A DNA stretch of 64,000 nucleotides from Streptomyces luteolifulvus (GTDB lineage Bacteria > Actinomycetota > Actinomycetes > Streptomycetales > Streptomycetaceae). Each line of letters begins with the position of its first letter. The stretch's first letter is position 1. Both the position numbers and the translations under genes were made by a program. The notes beneath the pieces are model-generated. The model had not been told where the DNA came from and did not search any database. It saw only the letters and a list, made by a program, of their open reading frames with translations. The stretch lies in assembly GCF_008806595.1 (NCBI RefSeq), contig NZ_VZRB01000024.1:62001-126000 (forward strand). Reading direction: 5' to 3'. Shown here piece after piece: positions 17,616-26,652 of this stretch.

Positions 17616-18965
17616 GTGACGACTGATACCGGCCAAAGGCGCCTGCGGCGGGCCTGGCTCGCGCGGCTGAGCCCGCAGGGCGAGGTCGACCTCGACCGGG
17701 CGGCCTTGCCTCGCGGCCTGATCGAGGACGCTGTCACGCGCCTCGGCCTGGGCCCGGTGGGCTGGGCGATCGAGCTGAGTTCTGTGGTTGTGCAACGGAT
17801 CGTCGCCGAGGTGCCCCCTCTCGGCGGCAGTCCGGCCGCGGTCGAGATGCTGCGCCGGGGCAATGAAGCCACCACCGTGCGGGCGCTGTCCACACTGGTG
17901 GACAGCCCTGACGCCGCGCCGCCCGTCGGTGAGGCGACGCTGGAAGGCATCCGCGAATTCGTCCACCGGGCCATTCCCCTGGAGCGTGTGCTGCAGGGGG
18001 TGCGGATCGGGCACGCGGCCACCACCGAGGCGTTCTTGAGGGCCTGCACCGAACTGGTCGATCCGCAGGTGGCGGTCGATGAGGTCACGGCGGTCTCCCG
18101 CGAGCTATTCAGCTACGTCGATTTCCTCTCCGACGCCATGATCCGCACCTACCTGGCGGAGCACGAGGCGTGGAGCACCAGCGCGGCAGCGGCGCGGGCC
18201 GACCTCGTACGTTCGCTGCTGAGCGATGCCGCGAGCGTGGACGCCGACGAGGCATCCCGTGCCCTTGGCTACAACCTGCGGCGTACGCATGAGGCGGTGG
18301 TGGTGTGGTCGGATTCGCCTCACGCAGGCTCCACGCTGCAGGCGGCGGCGATCGAGGTGCTCCGGGCCCGGGGAGCCAACGCGACGCTGACCGTGCCCGT
18401 GGCCGCAGGGCGGCTGTGGGCCTGGGGCGTCGTGCCTGCGGACGGCACACGCGAGGACAGTTCACCGGAGGCCATCGCACAGGCGCTGTCCGAGCGGCAC
18501 TTGCAGGCGGCCTTCGGGACCCCGGGCGCCGGTGTCGCGGGCTTTGCCCGCTCGCACCGCGAGGCCCAGCGCGCGGAGCGCGTCGAGCGGCTGCGCCGCG
18601 AAGCGGGCCAGGATATTCGGACCGCGACCGCCTATGGCGACGTCGCCGCCGTCGCGCTCATGGCCACCGATCTCGAGGCGGCCGGTGACTTCGTACGCCG
18701 GGAGCTCGGCGACCTTGCTGAACCCGGCGCGGTGATGGAGGCACTGCGGACTACGCTCTTCTACTACCTGGGTGCCGAGCGCAGTCTCGTGGAGGTCGCC
18801 CGTCGCCTGCACGTGGCCAGGGCGACCGTGACGTATCGCGTGAAGCGGGCCCAGGAGGTGCTGGGACACGACCTCGACGACCGCCGGTTCACGCTCCATA
18901 CCGCGCTGGCTCTCGCCGAGGAACTGGGCGACGCGGTCCTCCTGCCACGCACACCCCAGCGGTGA
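17616..18965 (+). CDS. PucR/CdaR family transcriptional regulator
   Basis: This 449-aa regulator ends with the PucR helix-turn-helix: FYYLGAERSLVEVARRLHV then RATVTYRVKRAQEVLG and DRRFTLHTALAL at about residues 385-440. The middle holds a degenerate GGDEF-like region; the N-terminal half is helical. Such proteins often control catabolic genes, and the flavin-dependent catabolic cluster starts 180 nt downstream, so it may control that cluster. GTG at 17616 follows GAGGGAGG. Confidence 0.85.
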   Translation: MTTDTGQRRLRRAWLARLSPQGEVDLDRAALPRGLIEDAVTRLGLGPVGWAIELSSVVVQRIVAEVPPLGGSPAAVEMLRRGNEATTVRALSTLVDSPDAAPPVGEATLEGIREFVHRAIPLERVLQGVRIGHAATTEAFLRACTELVDPQVAVDEVTAVSRELFSYVDFLSDAMIRTYLAEHEAWSTSAAAARADLVRSLLSDAASVDADEASRALGYNLRRTHEAVVVWSDSPHAGSTLQAAAIEVLRARGANATLTVPVAAGRLWAWGVVPADGTREDSSPEAIAQALSERHLQAAFGTPGAGVAGFARSHREAQRAERVERLRREAGQDIRTATAYGDVAAVALMATDLEAAGDFVRRELGDLAEPGAVMEALRTTLFYYLGAERSLVEVARRLHVARATVTYRVKRAQEVLGHDLDDRRFTLHTALALAEELGDAVLLPRTPQR

Positions 18966-19146
18966 GTGGCGTGCGGATCACGGACGGACCGACACCTCAG
19001 TCCGGCAGACCAACGAGAGCGCGGAACTCTCGGCTGGCAGACCAAGCCGCCGCCTGAAATGCGGAGTTGACTTGGTCATGTCGGACGCGGGGATGCACCG
19101 GACCACGCGTGCGGCACACCGATTCCAGCGCACCGGGAGGCACGTG

Positions 19147-19641
19147 ATGATCGACCAGGAAACCTTCGTCGAGCTGATGAGCGGGGTCTGTGCACCCGTC
19201 ACAGTGGTGACGGCGACAGCCGCGGACGGTCGACCGCACGGCAGCACCGTGTCGAGCTTCGCCTCGCTCTCCCTGGCCCCTCCGCTCGTGAGTTTCGCCC
19301 TGGACCGCTCCTCCCGGCTGCTGCCCCATCTTCCGCCAGGAGCCCCGGTGGGAGTGAACATCCTCGGCGCCCACCAGCAGGACCTGGCCTCGAAATTCGC
19401 TCGCCGGCACCAGGGACCGGGCTCCAAGTTCGACCACGTCACCTGGACCATCCGCACCGGTCTGCCCTGCCTGCCCGAGTCCGCCGGCTGGACCGCGGGA
19501 CGAGTCGAACGCCACGTGGACGGCGGCGACCACATCCTCCTCGTCGTCAGCGTCGAGGAGGCCGAGTCGACGCCCACGCCGCCGCTGGTCTACGCCCGCC
19601 GGACCTTCGGCACCCACTCTGGCCTCGCCGTCGCAAGCTGA
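19147..19641 (+). CDS. Flavin reductase-like (HpaC type) domain protein
   Basis: This 164-aa protein belongs to the flavin reductase family that supplies reduced FMN or FAD to a partner monooxygenase. Typical blocks are CAPVTVVTATAADGRPHGSTVSS (an opening split around residue 20), FASLSLAPPLVSFALD and the GPGSKFDHV segment. It directly precedes the acyl-CoA-dehydrogenase-like oxygenase gene (37-nt gap), so the two form a two-component monooxygenase. ATG at 19147 has GGGAGG 6 nt upstream. Confidence 0.87.
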   Translation: MIDQETFVELMSGVCAPVTVVTATAADGRPHGSTVSSFASLSLAPPLVSFALDRSSRLLPHLPPGAPVGVNILGAHQQDLASKFARRHQGPGSKFDHVTWTIRTGLPCLPESAGWTAGRVERHVDGGDHILLVVSVEEAESTPTPPLVYARRTFGTHSGLAVAS

Positions 19642-19678
19642 GCGCCACCCCACCCTCCTTGACATGGAAGTGACGACG

Positions 19679-20893
19679 ATGAGCATCACCACGCACGCCC
19701 CCCGCACCACCGACTCGGCACGCGCCCTGCGGGCCGAACTCGTCGAACGCGCCACCGCCCTGCGGCCTTTGGTCTCCGGCAACGCCGAGGGGACCGACCG
19801 CGCACGCATGGTGCCCGCCGAGAACATCGACGCCCTCGCCCAGGTGGGACTGTTCTCGCTGATGCAGCCCGCCCGCTACGGCGGTCTGCAGACCGATTTC
19901 CGCACCCTGCTGGAGGTCAGCCGTACGGTTGGGTACGCCTGCGGCTCCACCGGCTGGCTGACCTCCCTGCTCAATGCCAACGCCTGGTTCGTCGGGCTGT
20001 TTCCCGCCCGAGCCCAGGACGACGTCTGGGCCGACCACCCCGGCGCCCGGGTCGCGGGCGTCGTCACGCCCATGGGTACGGCGGAGCCGGTGGAGGGCGG
20101 ATACCGGGTGAGCGGACGCTGGACCCCCGCCTCCGGGTGTGCGCACGCCGACTGGGCGATCCTCGGGGTCAAGCGTCCGGACGCGGACGGCACCGCGGAT
20201 GCCGTCGGCATCGTGCTCGTGCCGATGCCGGAACTGACCGTGCAGGACACCTGGTTCGTGACGGGCATGCGTGGGACCGCGTCGAACACACTGATCGGCA
20301 ACGACCTGTTCGTGCCCGCGCACCGCTTCCACTCCGTGCCCGACGCCGTCGAGGGCCGATACGCCACACCCTTCACCGACGAGGCGCTTTACCGGGCGCC
20401 GTTCGTGCCGGTCACCGCGCTGGTCCTGACCGGGCCCCAGCTCGGACTGGCCGCGGCCGCCGTCGACATCCTGCTCGACAAGGCCCCGCAGCGGGGCCTG
20501 ACCCTGACGAGCTACAGCTCTCAGGCTCAGGCCCCCACCATCCAACTCGCCGCCGCGCACGCGGCCTCGCTCGCCGACTCCGCACAGCTACATGCCCACC
20601 GCGCCGCCGCCGACATCGACGACGCCGCACAGACCGGCCTCTTCCCCGCCTACGACGCCCGCGCCCGGATGCGCATGGACACCGGCCGGGCGGCGGTGCT
20701 CGCGCGGAAGGCGGTCGACATCGTGTGCTCGGCCCAGGGCGCCTCCAGCTTCGGCGAGTCGAACCCGCTGCAACGCATTTGGCGTGACATCGAGGCGGGG
20801 AGCCGGCATGCCGTCCTCAACCCGGACGTGGCCGCCGAGATCTACGGCAAGTCGCTGTTCGGGATCCGCGGCACCGTTTCCGCACTGGTGTAA
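19679..20893 (+). CDS. Acyl-CoA dehydrogenase-fold flavin-dependent monooxygenase (HsaA/HpaB-like)
   Basis: This 404-aa protein has the acyl-CoA dehydrogenase fold but resembles the group D flavin monooxygenases (HsaA, DszC) that use reduced flavin from a partner. Visible parts are the N-terminal helical domain, the CGSTGWLTSLLNANAW segment, SGRWTPASGCAHADW for flavin contact, TGMRGTASNTL, and the C-terminal CSAQGASSFGESNPLQRIWRDIE block. It probably hydroxylates an aromatic or heterocyclic substrate. It is the second gene of the catabolic operon after the flavin reductase. Confidence 0.85.
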   Translation: MSITTHAPRTTDSARALRAELVERATALRPLVSGNAEGTDRARMVPAENIDALAQVGLFSLMQPARYGGLQTDFRTLLEVSRTVGYACGSTGWLTSLLNANAWFVGLFPARAQDDVWADHPGARVAGVVTPMGTAEPVEGGYRVSGRWTPASGCAHADWAILGVKRPDADGTADAVGIVLVPMPELTVQDTWFVTGMRGTASNTLIGNDLFVPAHRFHSVPDAVEGRYATPFTDEALYRAPFVPVTALVLTGPQLGLAAAAVDILLDKAPQRGLTLTSYSSQAQAPTIQLAAAHAASLADSAQLHAHRAAADIDDAAQTGLFPAYDARARMRMDTGRAAVLARKAVDIVCSAQGASSFGESNPLQRIWRDIEAGSRHAVLNPDVAAEIYGKSLFGIRGTVSALV

Positions 20894-21034
20894 GGCACTC
20901 CCGCCGACTGCCGGTTCCACCGTGCCCGCCCATACGACCGGCCCCCGTCGATCGATGCGCCCGGGACGCGGATCGCGCGCCGTTTCGGCCGCAACAAGCT
21001 CACAACGTCCATGCGATGCCGAAGGAGAGGGCTG

Positions 21035-21883
21035 ATGACCATCGCCACAGTCACAGGAGCCGCCGTCGTCGACGAGGTGGCGGCGCGTGATCCGGACCTG
21101 ATCTCGGCCGGCGGCAGCCGGACCTGGTCGGTGTGCGGACGCAACTTCGTCGTCGCAATCACCGAACTGGCAGCAGGTGACCGCCTCACCGAGCACGACC
21201 TCCCCGACGAGTACCTGCTGCTCGTCCAGGACGACGCCGTGGTCGGTGTGGAGCGGGCCGGTCAGCCACGGGTGGCCGTGGCCTCGCCCGCACTCGTCGT
21301 CGTCCCCGCGGGCACCAGCACGGTGTATGCGGCGGCGCCCACGACGGTGGTGCAGGTGTTCACCGCGCGCTGCGACGAGCAGATGCGGTGGGCCGTCAAC
21401 CACACGGCCGCAGCCGACCCCCGCACCGCGCCGCTGCCCGAGCCCACCGAGACCGGCAGCGATCACATCCGGGTTCACCGCCTGCGCGACATCCCCACAC
21501 AGGAGGGGCGCTTCGGCCGGATCTTCCGCACGGCCTCGTTGATGGTCAACTGGTTCCCGGTCCAGGAGGGGCCGCGCGACACCGAACGCCTCACGCCGCA
21601 CTCCCACGAGGACTTCGAGCAGATGTCGGTGACCCTCGCCGGGGACTACGTGCACCATTTTCGCGTGCCATGGACGGCACGGATGAGCCAGTGGCGCGAC
21701 GACGAGCACGTCCAGGTCAGCAGTCCCTCGATGACGCTGATCCCGCCGACCGTCGTGCACACCACCCGTTCCGTGTGCGCGGGCCCGCACACGCTCATCG
21801 ACGTCTTCGCCCCGCCACGCGAGGACTTCCTCACGAAGGGGTGGGTGCTCAACGCCGGCGACTATCACGGAGTCCAGCCGTGA
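21035..21883 (+). CDS. Cupin-fold protein of the catabolic operon
   Basis: The 282-aa product is rich in beta strands. Its second half carries a cupin-like metal site: THSHEDF-type PHSHEDFEQMSV with two His and a Glu, and a later His in PPTVVHTTRSV. The first half shows a degenerate cupin (LLLVQDDAVVGVER, VVPAGTSTVYAA), so it may be a bicupin. Isomerase, dioxygenase or binding function cannot be chosen from sequence. GAAGGAGAGG precedes the ATG, and its stop overlaps the aldolase start (GTGA at 21880-21883). Confidence 0.72.
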   Translation: MTIATVTGAAVVDEVAARDPDLISAGGSRTWSVCGRNFVVAITELAAGDRLTEHDLPDEYLLLVQDDAVVGVERAGQPRVAVASPALVVVPAGTSTVYAAAPTTVVQVFTARCDEQMRWAVNHTAAADPRTAPLPEPTETGSDHIRVHRLRDIPTQEGRFGRIFRTASLMVNWFPVQEGPRDTERLTPHSHEDFEQMSVTLAGDYVHHFRVPWTARMSQWRDDEHVQVSSPSMTLIPPTVVHTTRSVCAGPHTLIDVFAPPREDFLTKGWVLNAGDYHGVQP

Positions 21884-22632
21884 CGGGCGACGAGCTGCCC
21901 CGGCTCGGTGCCTGGGTCAAGCTTCCCGCGCCGGAGAGCGTCGAGCTGCTCGCGCTCGCCGGGCTCGACTTCGCCGTGATCGACGCCGAGCACGGCGCGA
22001 TCGACATCCGCACCATGGCGACCATGATCGCCATGGCCCGCGGCTGCGGCATCGCGCCGTTCGTCCGGGTCCCGGGCACTGCGCCCCGTGACGTGCAGGT
22101 CCCGCTCGATGCGGGTGCGGCCGGCCTGTTCGTCCCGCAGATCGACTCCGTCGCCCAGGCGCACGAGGCCGTGCGAGCCGTGCGGTTTCCGCCGCTCGGC
22201 GAGCGCGGGGCCAGCACGTCCGGACGGGCGGGCCAGTGGGGGCGCACGCCCCTCAGCGATTACCTGCGCTCCGGCAACAACGACGTCCGCCTGGTAGTCC
22301 AGGCCGAGAGCGTCACCGCCCTTTCGGCGATCGGTGAGATCGGCGCGGTCCCCGGCATCGATGCGGTGTTCATCGGACCGATGGACCTCGCGGTCTCCGG
22401 ACAGTTCCAGGAGGGCAGCCCCGAGATGGCAGATCTGATCACAGAGGCCGAGCAGAGCTGCGCCGACCACTGCACTCCGTTGGGGACCGTGGCCTCGGGC
22501 GATGCCGCCGAGTTGCTCCAGCGCCGCGGGTACGACTTCCTCGTCCTGGGGGCCGACACCACGATCCTGCGTCAAGGTGCGCACGCACTCGTGAACAGCG
22601 CCCGTGCCGCCACGCTGGGAGCCCGGCGATGA
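21880..22632 (+). CDS. HpcH/HpaI family class II aldolase
   Basis: This 250-aa metal-dependent aldolase cleaves 2-keto-4-hydroxy acids to pyruvate and an aldehyde, usually the last step of a meta-cleavage route. Diagnostic parts are the opening GAWVKLPAPESVELLALAGLDF split by family variation, DAEHGAID with the catalytic His, the Arg in FVRVPG, the Glu in VVQAESVTAL and FIGPMDLAVSGQ with the metal-site Asp. It overlaps both neighbours by 4 nt, so its translation is tightly coupled. The exact substrate is unknown. Confidence 0.88.
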   Translation: MTGDELPRLGAWVKLPAPESVELLALAGLDFAVIDAEHGAIDIRTMATMIAMARGCGIAPFVRVPGTAPRDVQVPLDAGAAGLFVPQIDSVAQAHEAVRAVRFPPLGERGASTSGRAGQWGRTPLSDYLRSGNNDVRLVVQAESVTALSAIGEIGAVPGIDAVFIGPMDLAVSGQFQEGSPEMADLITEAEQSCADHCTPLGTVASGDAAELLQRRGYDFLVLGADTTILRQGAHALVNSARAATLGARR

Positions 22633-23120
22633 CCCCCGAGGATGGCACCATCGCCGGCCCGACCCTCGCCACCCTCCTCCACACCGAGCTGTCGATGCTG
22701 GTGACGGCGCTGTGGTACGAGATCGACCACGGTGACGGCTCTCAGGCCGCCGGCTTCTTCACCCCCGACGCCGAGCTGACGTTCTCACGCCGCACCTTCC
22801 GCGGCACCGAAGAGATCAGCGGCGTCTACCGCGACCGCACCGCCCGGGGACCTAGGGTCTCGCGCCACCTGATGTCCAACTTCCACGTCCTGCGGCACGA
22901 GAACGGCCAGGTCGAGGCCGTCTCCGCCCTGGTGCTCTACGCACAGGACGGGACGCCTCCCGTGCCGACGACCGTGCCGGTACTGATCGCCGACGTGCAC
23001 GACCGCTTCGTCCGGACCGGCGAAACGGACGAGCAAACGAGCCGGTGGCGTATCGCCGCGCGAAGGATCGAGAACCGCTTCCTGATGCCCGGCGACGTCC
23101 TGGCCGTTCCGACCGAGTAG
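22629..23120 (+). CDS. SnoaL/NTF2-like protein, ring-hydroxylating beta-subunit type
   Basis: This 163-aa NTF2-fold protein shows the pattern ALWYEIDHGDG, FFTPDAELTF, FRGTEEISGVYRDR and HLMSNFHVL found in SnoaL-like and dioxygenase-beta-like proteins. It could be a small isomerase, dehydratase or binding subunit of the pathway. It overlaps the aldolase gene by ATGA. Confidence 0.75.
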   Translation: MTPEDGTIAGPTLATLLHTELSMLVTALWYEIDHGDGSQAAGFFTPDAELTFSRRTFRGTEEISGVYRDRTARGPRVSRHLMSNFHVLRHENGQVEAVSALVLYAQDGTPPVPTTVPVLIADVHDRFVRTGETDEQTSRWRIAARRIENRFLMPGDVLAVPTE

Positions 23121-23145
23121 TCCGACCGAATAGAAGGAGACGACG

Positions 23146-24387
23146 ATGTCTTCTCAGCAGCAACAACCGGACGAGTTCCCCCTGCCGGACACCCCGGGCG
23201 ATCTGCCGATCGTCGACTCCCATCTCTTCGACGATCTACTGCCCGCTGAGGCGGCCTTCGAACTGACCGCCGGTCTGCGGGGGTATCGCGAGCCGTTCGT
23301 CGGCATCACCGAGGACGGCGCCCCGCGACCCGGCCTGTACCGTCTCAACGACGCAGGCGCAGCCCCCAAGGCCGCGGTCGCCGCGGCCAAGGCGTACCTC
23401 GACGGGCTCGCCCCGCACCAGCGGGTGGTCGGCAACCTGCCGATGGACGCCGCGGAATGGCGGCTGTGGACCAATGCCCTTCCGACCTGGCATCCCAAGG
23501 GCATGCGCCTGGAACGGCTCACCGAAGGCCACCGCGAACGGGCGCTCGCCGTCGTCGAGGCGAGTCTCAGCCCGGCCGGCCACGCCCAGGTCCGCGCGGC
23601 CATGGCACTGAACCAGAACCTGGGCGAGCTGATCGACGACTACCGCGACACCCTCACCGAATTCGCCTACTGGTTCACCGTCTTCGGCACGCCCTCACCC
23701 GACGCTCCGTGGGGATGGCAGCTGATGGGACACCACGTGGACCTGCACTGCGTCTTCGTGGCAGGACAGGTGGTCCTCGCCCCGGTATTCCTCGGCGCCG
23801 AGCCCACCATCGGCACGGGACGCTTCGAAGGCATCCAGGCCCTGCGCGACGAAACCGAGGTCGCCCTGCAATTCCGCCGCACCCTCAACCCCGACCGTGA
23901 GCACGAATTCCTCATGGGGTCCTCGCTGCGCGCCGAAGACTTGCCGCCCGAACTCGCCGGACCCTGGAACGGACGGCATCTCGCCGGAGCGGGCAGCGAC
24001 AACCTCATCCTGCCGCCCGAAGGCGTCGTCGCCGCCAGCCTGCCCGCCGACCAGCGCGACGCCCTGGTCGAGTTGATCCGGGTCTATCTCGACCGCCTCC
24101 CACCGGCGCAAGCCGAGCGCACCCTGGCGCTCGTGCGCGAGCACTTCGACGAGACCCGGTTTGCCTGGCGTGGCGGCCACGACGACGTCTGCGCCTTCTA
24201 CTACCGGATCCACTCCCCAGTGCTCCTCGTCGAATACGACAACCATCCCGGCGTGTTCCTCACCAACCCCGAACCCGCCCGCTACCACGTCCACACCATC
24301 GTGCGCCATCCCAACGGCAACGACTACGGACGCGACCTCCTCGCCCAGCACTACCGGCTCCACCACGGCGGACACCGAACCAGTTGA
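23146..24387 (+). CDS. DUF3500 family protein
   Basis: This 413-aa protein matches the DUF3500 pattern: WGWQLMGHHVDLHCVF mid-protein, then VVLAPVFLGAEP, YYRIHSPVLLVEYDN and a terminal HTIVRHPNGNDYGRDLL. The biochemical role of the family is not known to me; the conserved His, Asp and Tyr residues suggest an enzyme. There is no signal peptide. AGAAGGAGA precedes the ATG, and it is the last complete gene of the catabolic operon. Confidence 0.85.
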   Translation: MSSQQQQPDEFPLPDTPGDLPIVDSHLFDDLLPAEAAFELTAGLRGYREPFVGITEDGAPRPGLYRLNDAGAAPKAAVAAAKAYLDGLAPHQRVVGNLPMDAAEWRLWTNALPTWHPKGMRLERLTEGHRERALAVVEASLSPAGHAQVRAAMALNQNLGELIDDYRDTLTEFAYWFTVFGTPSPDAPWGWQLMGHHVDLHCVFVAGQVVLAPVFLGAEPTIGTGRFEGIQALRDETEVALQFRRTLNPDREHEFLMGSSLRAEDLPPELAGPWNGRHLAGAGSDNLILPPEGVVAASLPADQRDALVELIRVYLDRLPPAQAERTLALVREHFDETRFAWRGGHDDVCAFYYRIHSPVLLVEYDNHPGVFLTNPEPARYHVHTIVRHPNGNDYGRDLLAQHYRLHHGGHRTS

Positions 24388-24508
24388 CTACGACGTCCAG
24401 GACGAAAACCGCGCGCACAGGACCGAGCATCCCGCCGACCCATATCAGCATGCCTTGGCCGCGCCACCAACACCCGCCGCCAGGGCCGGACTTCACTCCT
24501 CCCCGAAC

Positions 24509-24732
24509 GAGAACGACGTTCTCGTCATCGGCGGCGGACCGATAGGGCTCGTCAGCTCCCTGCTGTCCGACCTCGGCATCCCTCACATCGTCGTGGAGCG
24601 CCGCGACGGCACCTCTCGCCTGCCCAAACCACGGGAGGCGCCGCCCGGCAGCGCTTCGACTACCAGCACAACGCCGACAACGGGCACGGCTTCGAGGTCA
24701 GCCGCTTCCCGAACGACTGCCCGGCGTGCTGA
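24509..24732 (+). pseudogene. N-terminal remnant of an FAD-dependent monooxygenase
   Basis: The opening matches PheA/TfdB-type FAD monooxygenases: DVLVIGGGPIGLVSS, then VVERRDGTSRLPKPR. The frame then shifts, and a short foreign-looking run ending SRFPNDCPAC meets a stop at 24730. About 500 expected residues are missing. It probably once belonged to the catabolic operon and was lost by deletion up to the LysR gene. Confidence 0.7.
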
Positions 24733-24746
24733 CCGGACGTCGTCGG

Positions 24747-25652
24747 CTACGACGCTCCGCACACGGCCACCGTGCTTCGCGCCAGCCCGCGCAGCCAGGC
24801 GTGGGCCTGATCGGTGTCGTAGCGCTGATGCCACGACAGGTATATCGGTGCCGACGGCAGTTCGAGCGGCAGGGGGAGCACGGCCAGGCCTGGGCTGGCG
24901 ACCGCGGAGCGCGTGGTGGCTTCGGGGACGCTGATCAGGAGGTCGGAGCCGCGCGCGAACTCCAACGCGGCCGCTTCGGTGGGTGCGGTCGCCACCACAC
25001 GGCGGGTGAGGCCGAGCCGTGCGAGGGCGTCGTCGAGGGCGTTGCTGAGGTTTCCGCGCCGTGAGACGGTGACGTGCTCAGCGGCGGCGTACTGCTCTGC
25101 GGTGACGGTTTTGACGCGAGTGAGGGGGTGCCCCTGCCTCACGACGATGACGAGGCGGGACTCGGCCACTTTCTCGGCACGAATGTCCGGTGCGCTCGGA
25201 CGATTGGCGTTCGCTTCCAGGTCGACCTCCCCACGCCGCAACTCGGGGGTGTCGATGCTCGATTCCGCGACGAAGCGCAGTCGCACACCCGGAGCCTGAC
25301 CGCGCACCGCCGCGAGCAGCGCGGGACCGCTCAGAGCGATGAGGGAATCGTGCCAGCGGAGTGTGAAGGTGCGCTCCAGCGTCGTGAGGTCGAGTTCGCG
25401 GCTCGGTGCCAGCACCCCCTGGACCTGGTGCAGCAGCTCGTGCACCTGTTCCCGGACGGCGATCGCATACGGCGTCGGGGTCATCGTGCGGCCGGTGCGC
25501 ACCAGGATCTGATCCCCGCTCGTGCGCCGAATCCGGCCCAGACTCCGGCTCATCGCGGGGGCGGTGACATGCAGGCGCGCCGCCGCCCCGGCCACACTGC
25601 CCTCCTCCAGCAGCGCGTCGAGCGCAGCGAGCAGATTCAAATCCAATTGCAT
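24747..25652 (-). CDS. LysR family transcriptional regulator
   Basis: This 301-aa regulator has the N-terminal LysR helix-turn-helix (LNLLAALDALLEEGSVAGAA, then APAMSRSLGRIRR) and a periplasmic-binding-like effector domain with conserved LVIVVRQGHPL. Start ATG at 25652 is preferred because LysR proteins begin just before the LDLNLL helix. It is divergent from the IMPase-like gene, its likely target, with a T-N11-A style box between them; control of the operon at 19.1-24.4 kb is also possible. Confidence 0.88.
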   Translation of the reverse strand: MQLDLNLLAALDALLEEGSVAGAAARLHVTAPAMSRSLGRIRRTSGDQILVRTGRTMTPTPYAIAVREQVHELLHQVQGVLAPSRELDLTTLERTFTLRWHDSLIALSGPALLAAVRGQAPGVRLRFVAESSIDTPELRRGEVDLEANANRPSAPDIRAEKVAESRLVIVVRQGHPLTRVKTVTAEQYAAAEHVTVSRRGNLSNALDDALARLGLTRRVVATAPTEAAALEFARGSDLLISVPEATTRSAVASPGLAVLPLPLELPSAPIYLSWHQRYDTDQAHAWLRGLARSTVAVCGAS

Positions 25653-25680
25653 GTGAGTAATCCTAGCCGTGCCTGACATG

Positions 25681-25695
25681 CATTTGAAGTAAATG
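25681..25695. promoter_or_regulatory. Candidate LysR box
   Basis: CATTTGAAGTAAATG is an interrupted palindrome with arms CATTT and AAATG. It lies 28 nt upstream of the LysR start and about 97 nt before the IMPase-like gene, where an autoregulatory LysR site would sit. Confidence 0.4.
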
Positions 25696-25792
25696 ACGGG
25701 GCTGCATACCGTTGAGGCGAAAGCGCAAGAAGTAACGCGCAGTTCGGGCCCTCGACCGGCCCCATCACCCCTCCTCAGACGGGAGTACCACC

Positions 25793-26611
25793 ATGTCCGA
25801 AACGCTTCAGACCACTGACGTCGCCGCCCTCGACGCCGACGTGCTCGCCCACACCGCGAACGCCGTGCGTGAGGCGGGTTCGGCGCTGCACGAGCGATTC
25901 GGCGAGGTGGTCCGCTACCAGACCCGCGAAGAGCTGATGCGCGCACTCGCCGTCAACGACGACACGGCACTCGACATCCTGCGCCCCCGCCTCACGAGCC
26001 TGCGCCCGGACGCCGGCTGGATGGAGGACGAGCTGGACGGCGGCGCGCTGCCGCCCGGCGAATGGTGGGTCGTGGATCCGGCCGAAGGCAACGTCAACCA
26101 CCTGCACGCCCTGCCCGAGTGGGCGGTCACCGCTACCCTCGTGCGCGACAACCAGCCCGTGCTCACCGTGGTCCACATGCCGTTGACCGGGGAAACCTAC
26201 ACCGCGCTCACCGGCGCGGGCGCCCACCTCGACGGCCGGCCGCTGCACGTCTCCCAGACCGCGGACCTCGGCCTGAGCATCGTGGCCACCAGCCAGGCCC
26301 GGCCCGACGAGAACGAAAAGGTCGTGCGACGCGTCGGCTCCTCGATCACCGCGATGCTCTTCGACGCGCTCGTCGTCCGCACCGCCGTGCCCGCGACCCA
26401 GCACCTGGTGAACGTGGCCGCCGGCCGGATCGACGCCTTCTGGCAGTTCGCCGGCGCCCGCGCGGACCTGCTCCCCGGAGCACTGCTCGTCACCGAGGCC
26501 GGCGGAAAGATCTCCGACGCCCAGGGCCGCCCCTGGACCCCCCAGAGCGAGAGCTTCCTGGCCGCCGCGCCCGGTATCCACGCCGAAGCCGTCGCCACCC
26601 TCTCCCGCTGA
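25793..26611 (+). CDS. Inositol monophosphatase family protein with altered metal site
   Basis: This 272-aa protein has the IMPase fold order: the WMEDE segment, WWVVDPAEGNVNHLHALPEW in place of the classical DPIDGTTNF, and GARADLLPGALLVTEAGG in place of the WDxAAG motif. The classical metal-binding Asp residues are partly replaced (DPID to DPAE, WD to AR). It may be a phosphatase with different metal use or a catalytically changed paralogue. GACGGGAG lies upstream of the ATG, and the LysR gene is divergent. The next gene follows after 41 nt. Confidence 0.78.
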   Translation: MSETLQTTDVAALDADVLAHTANAVREAGSALHERFGEVVRYQTREELMRALAVNDDTALDILRPRLTSLRPDAGWMEDELDGGALPPGEWWVVDPAEGNVNHLHALPEWAVTATLVRDNQPVLTVVHMPLTGETYTALTGAGAHLDGRPLHVSQTADLGLSIVATSQARPDENEKVVRRVGSSITAMLFDALVVRTAVPATQHLVNVAAGRIDAFWQFAGARADLLPGALLVTEAGGKISDAQGRPWTPQSESFLAAAPGIHAEAVATLSR

Positions 26612-26652
26612 CCGCGCACCACAACCCGCACCCACGAAAGCACCACATCACC

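Noticed and set aside
16400..18088. A 562-aa minus-strand frame
   Set aside because: It is antisense to the MDR and PucR genes and low in recognisable motifs.
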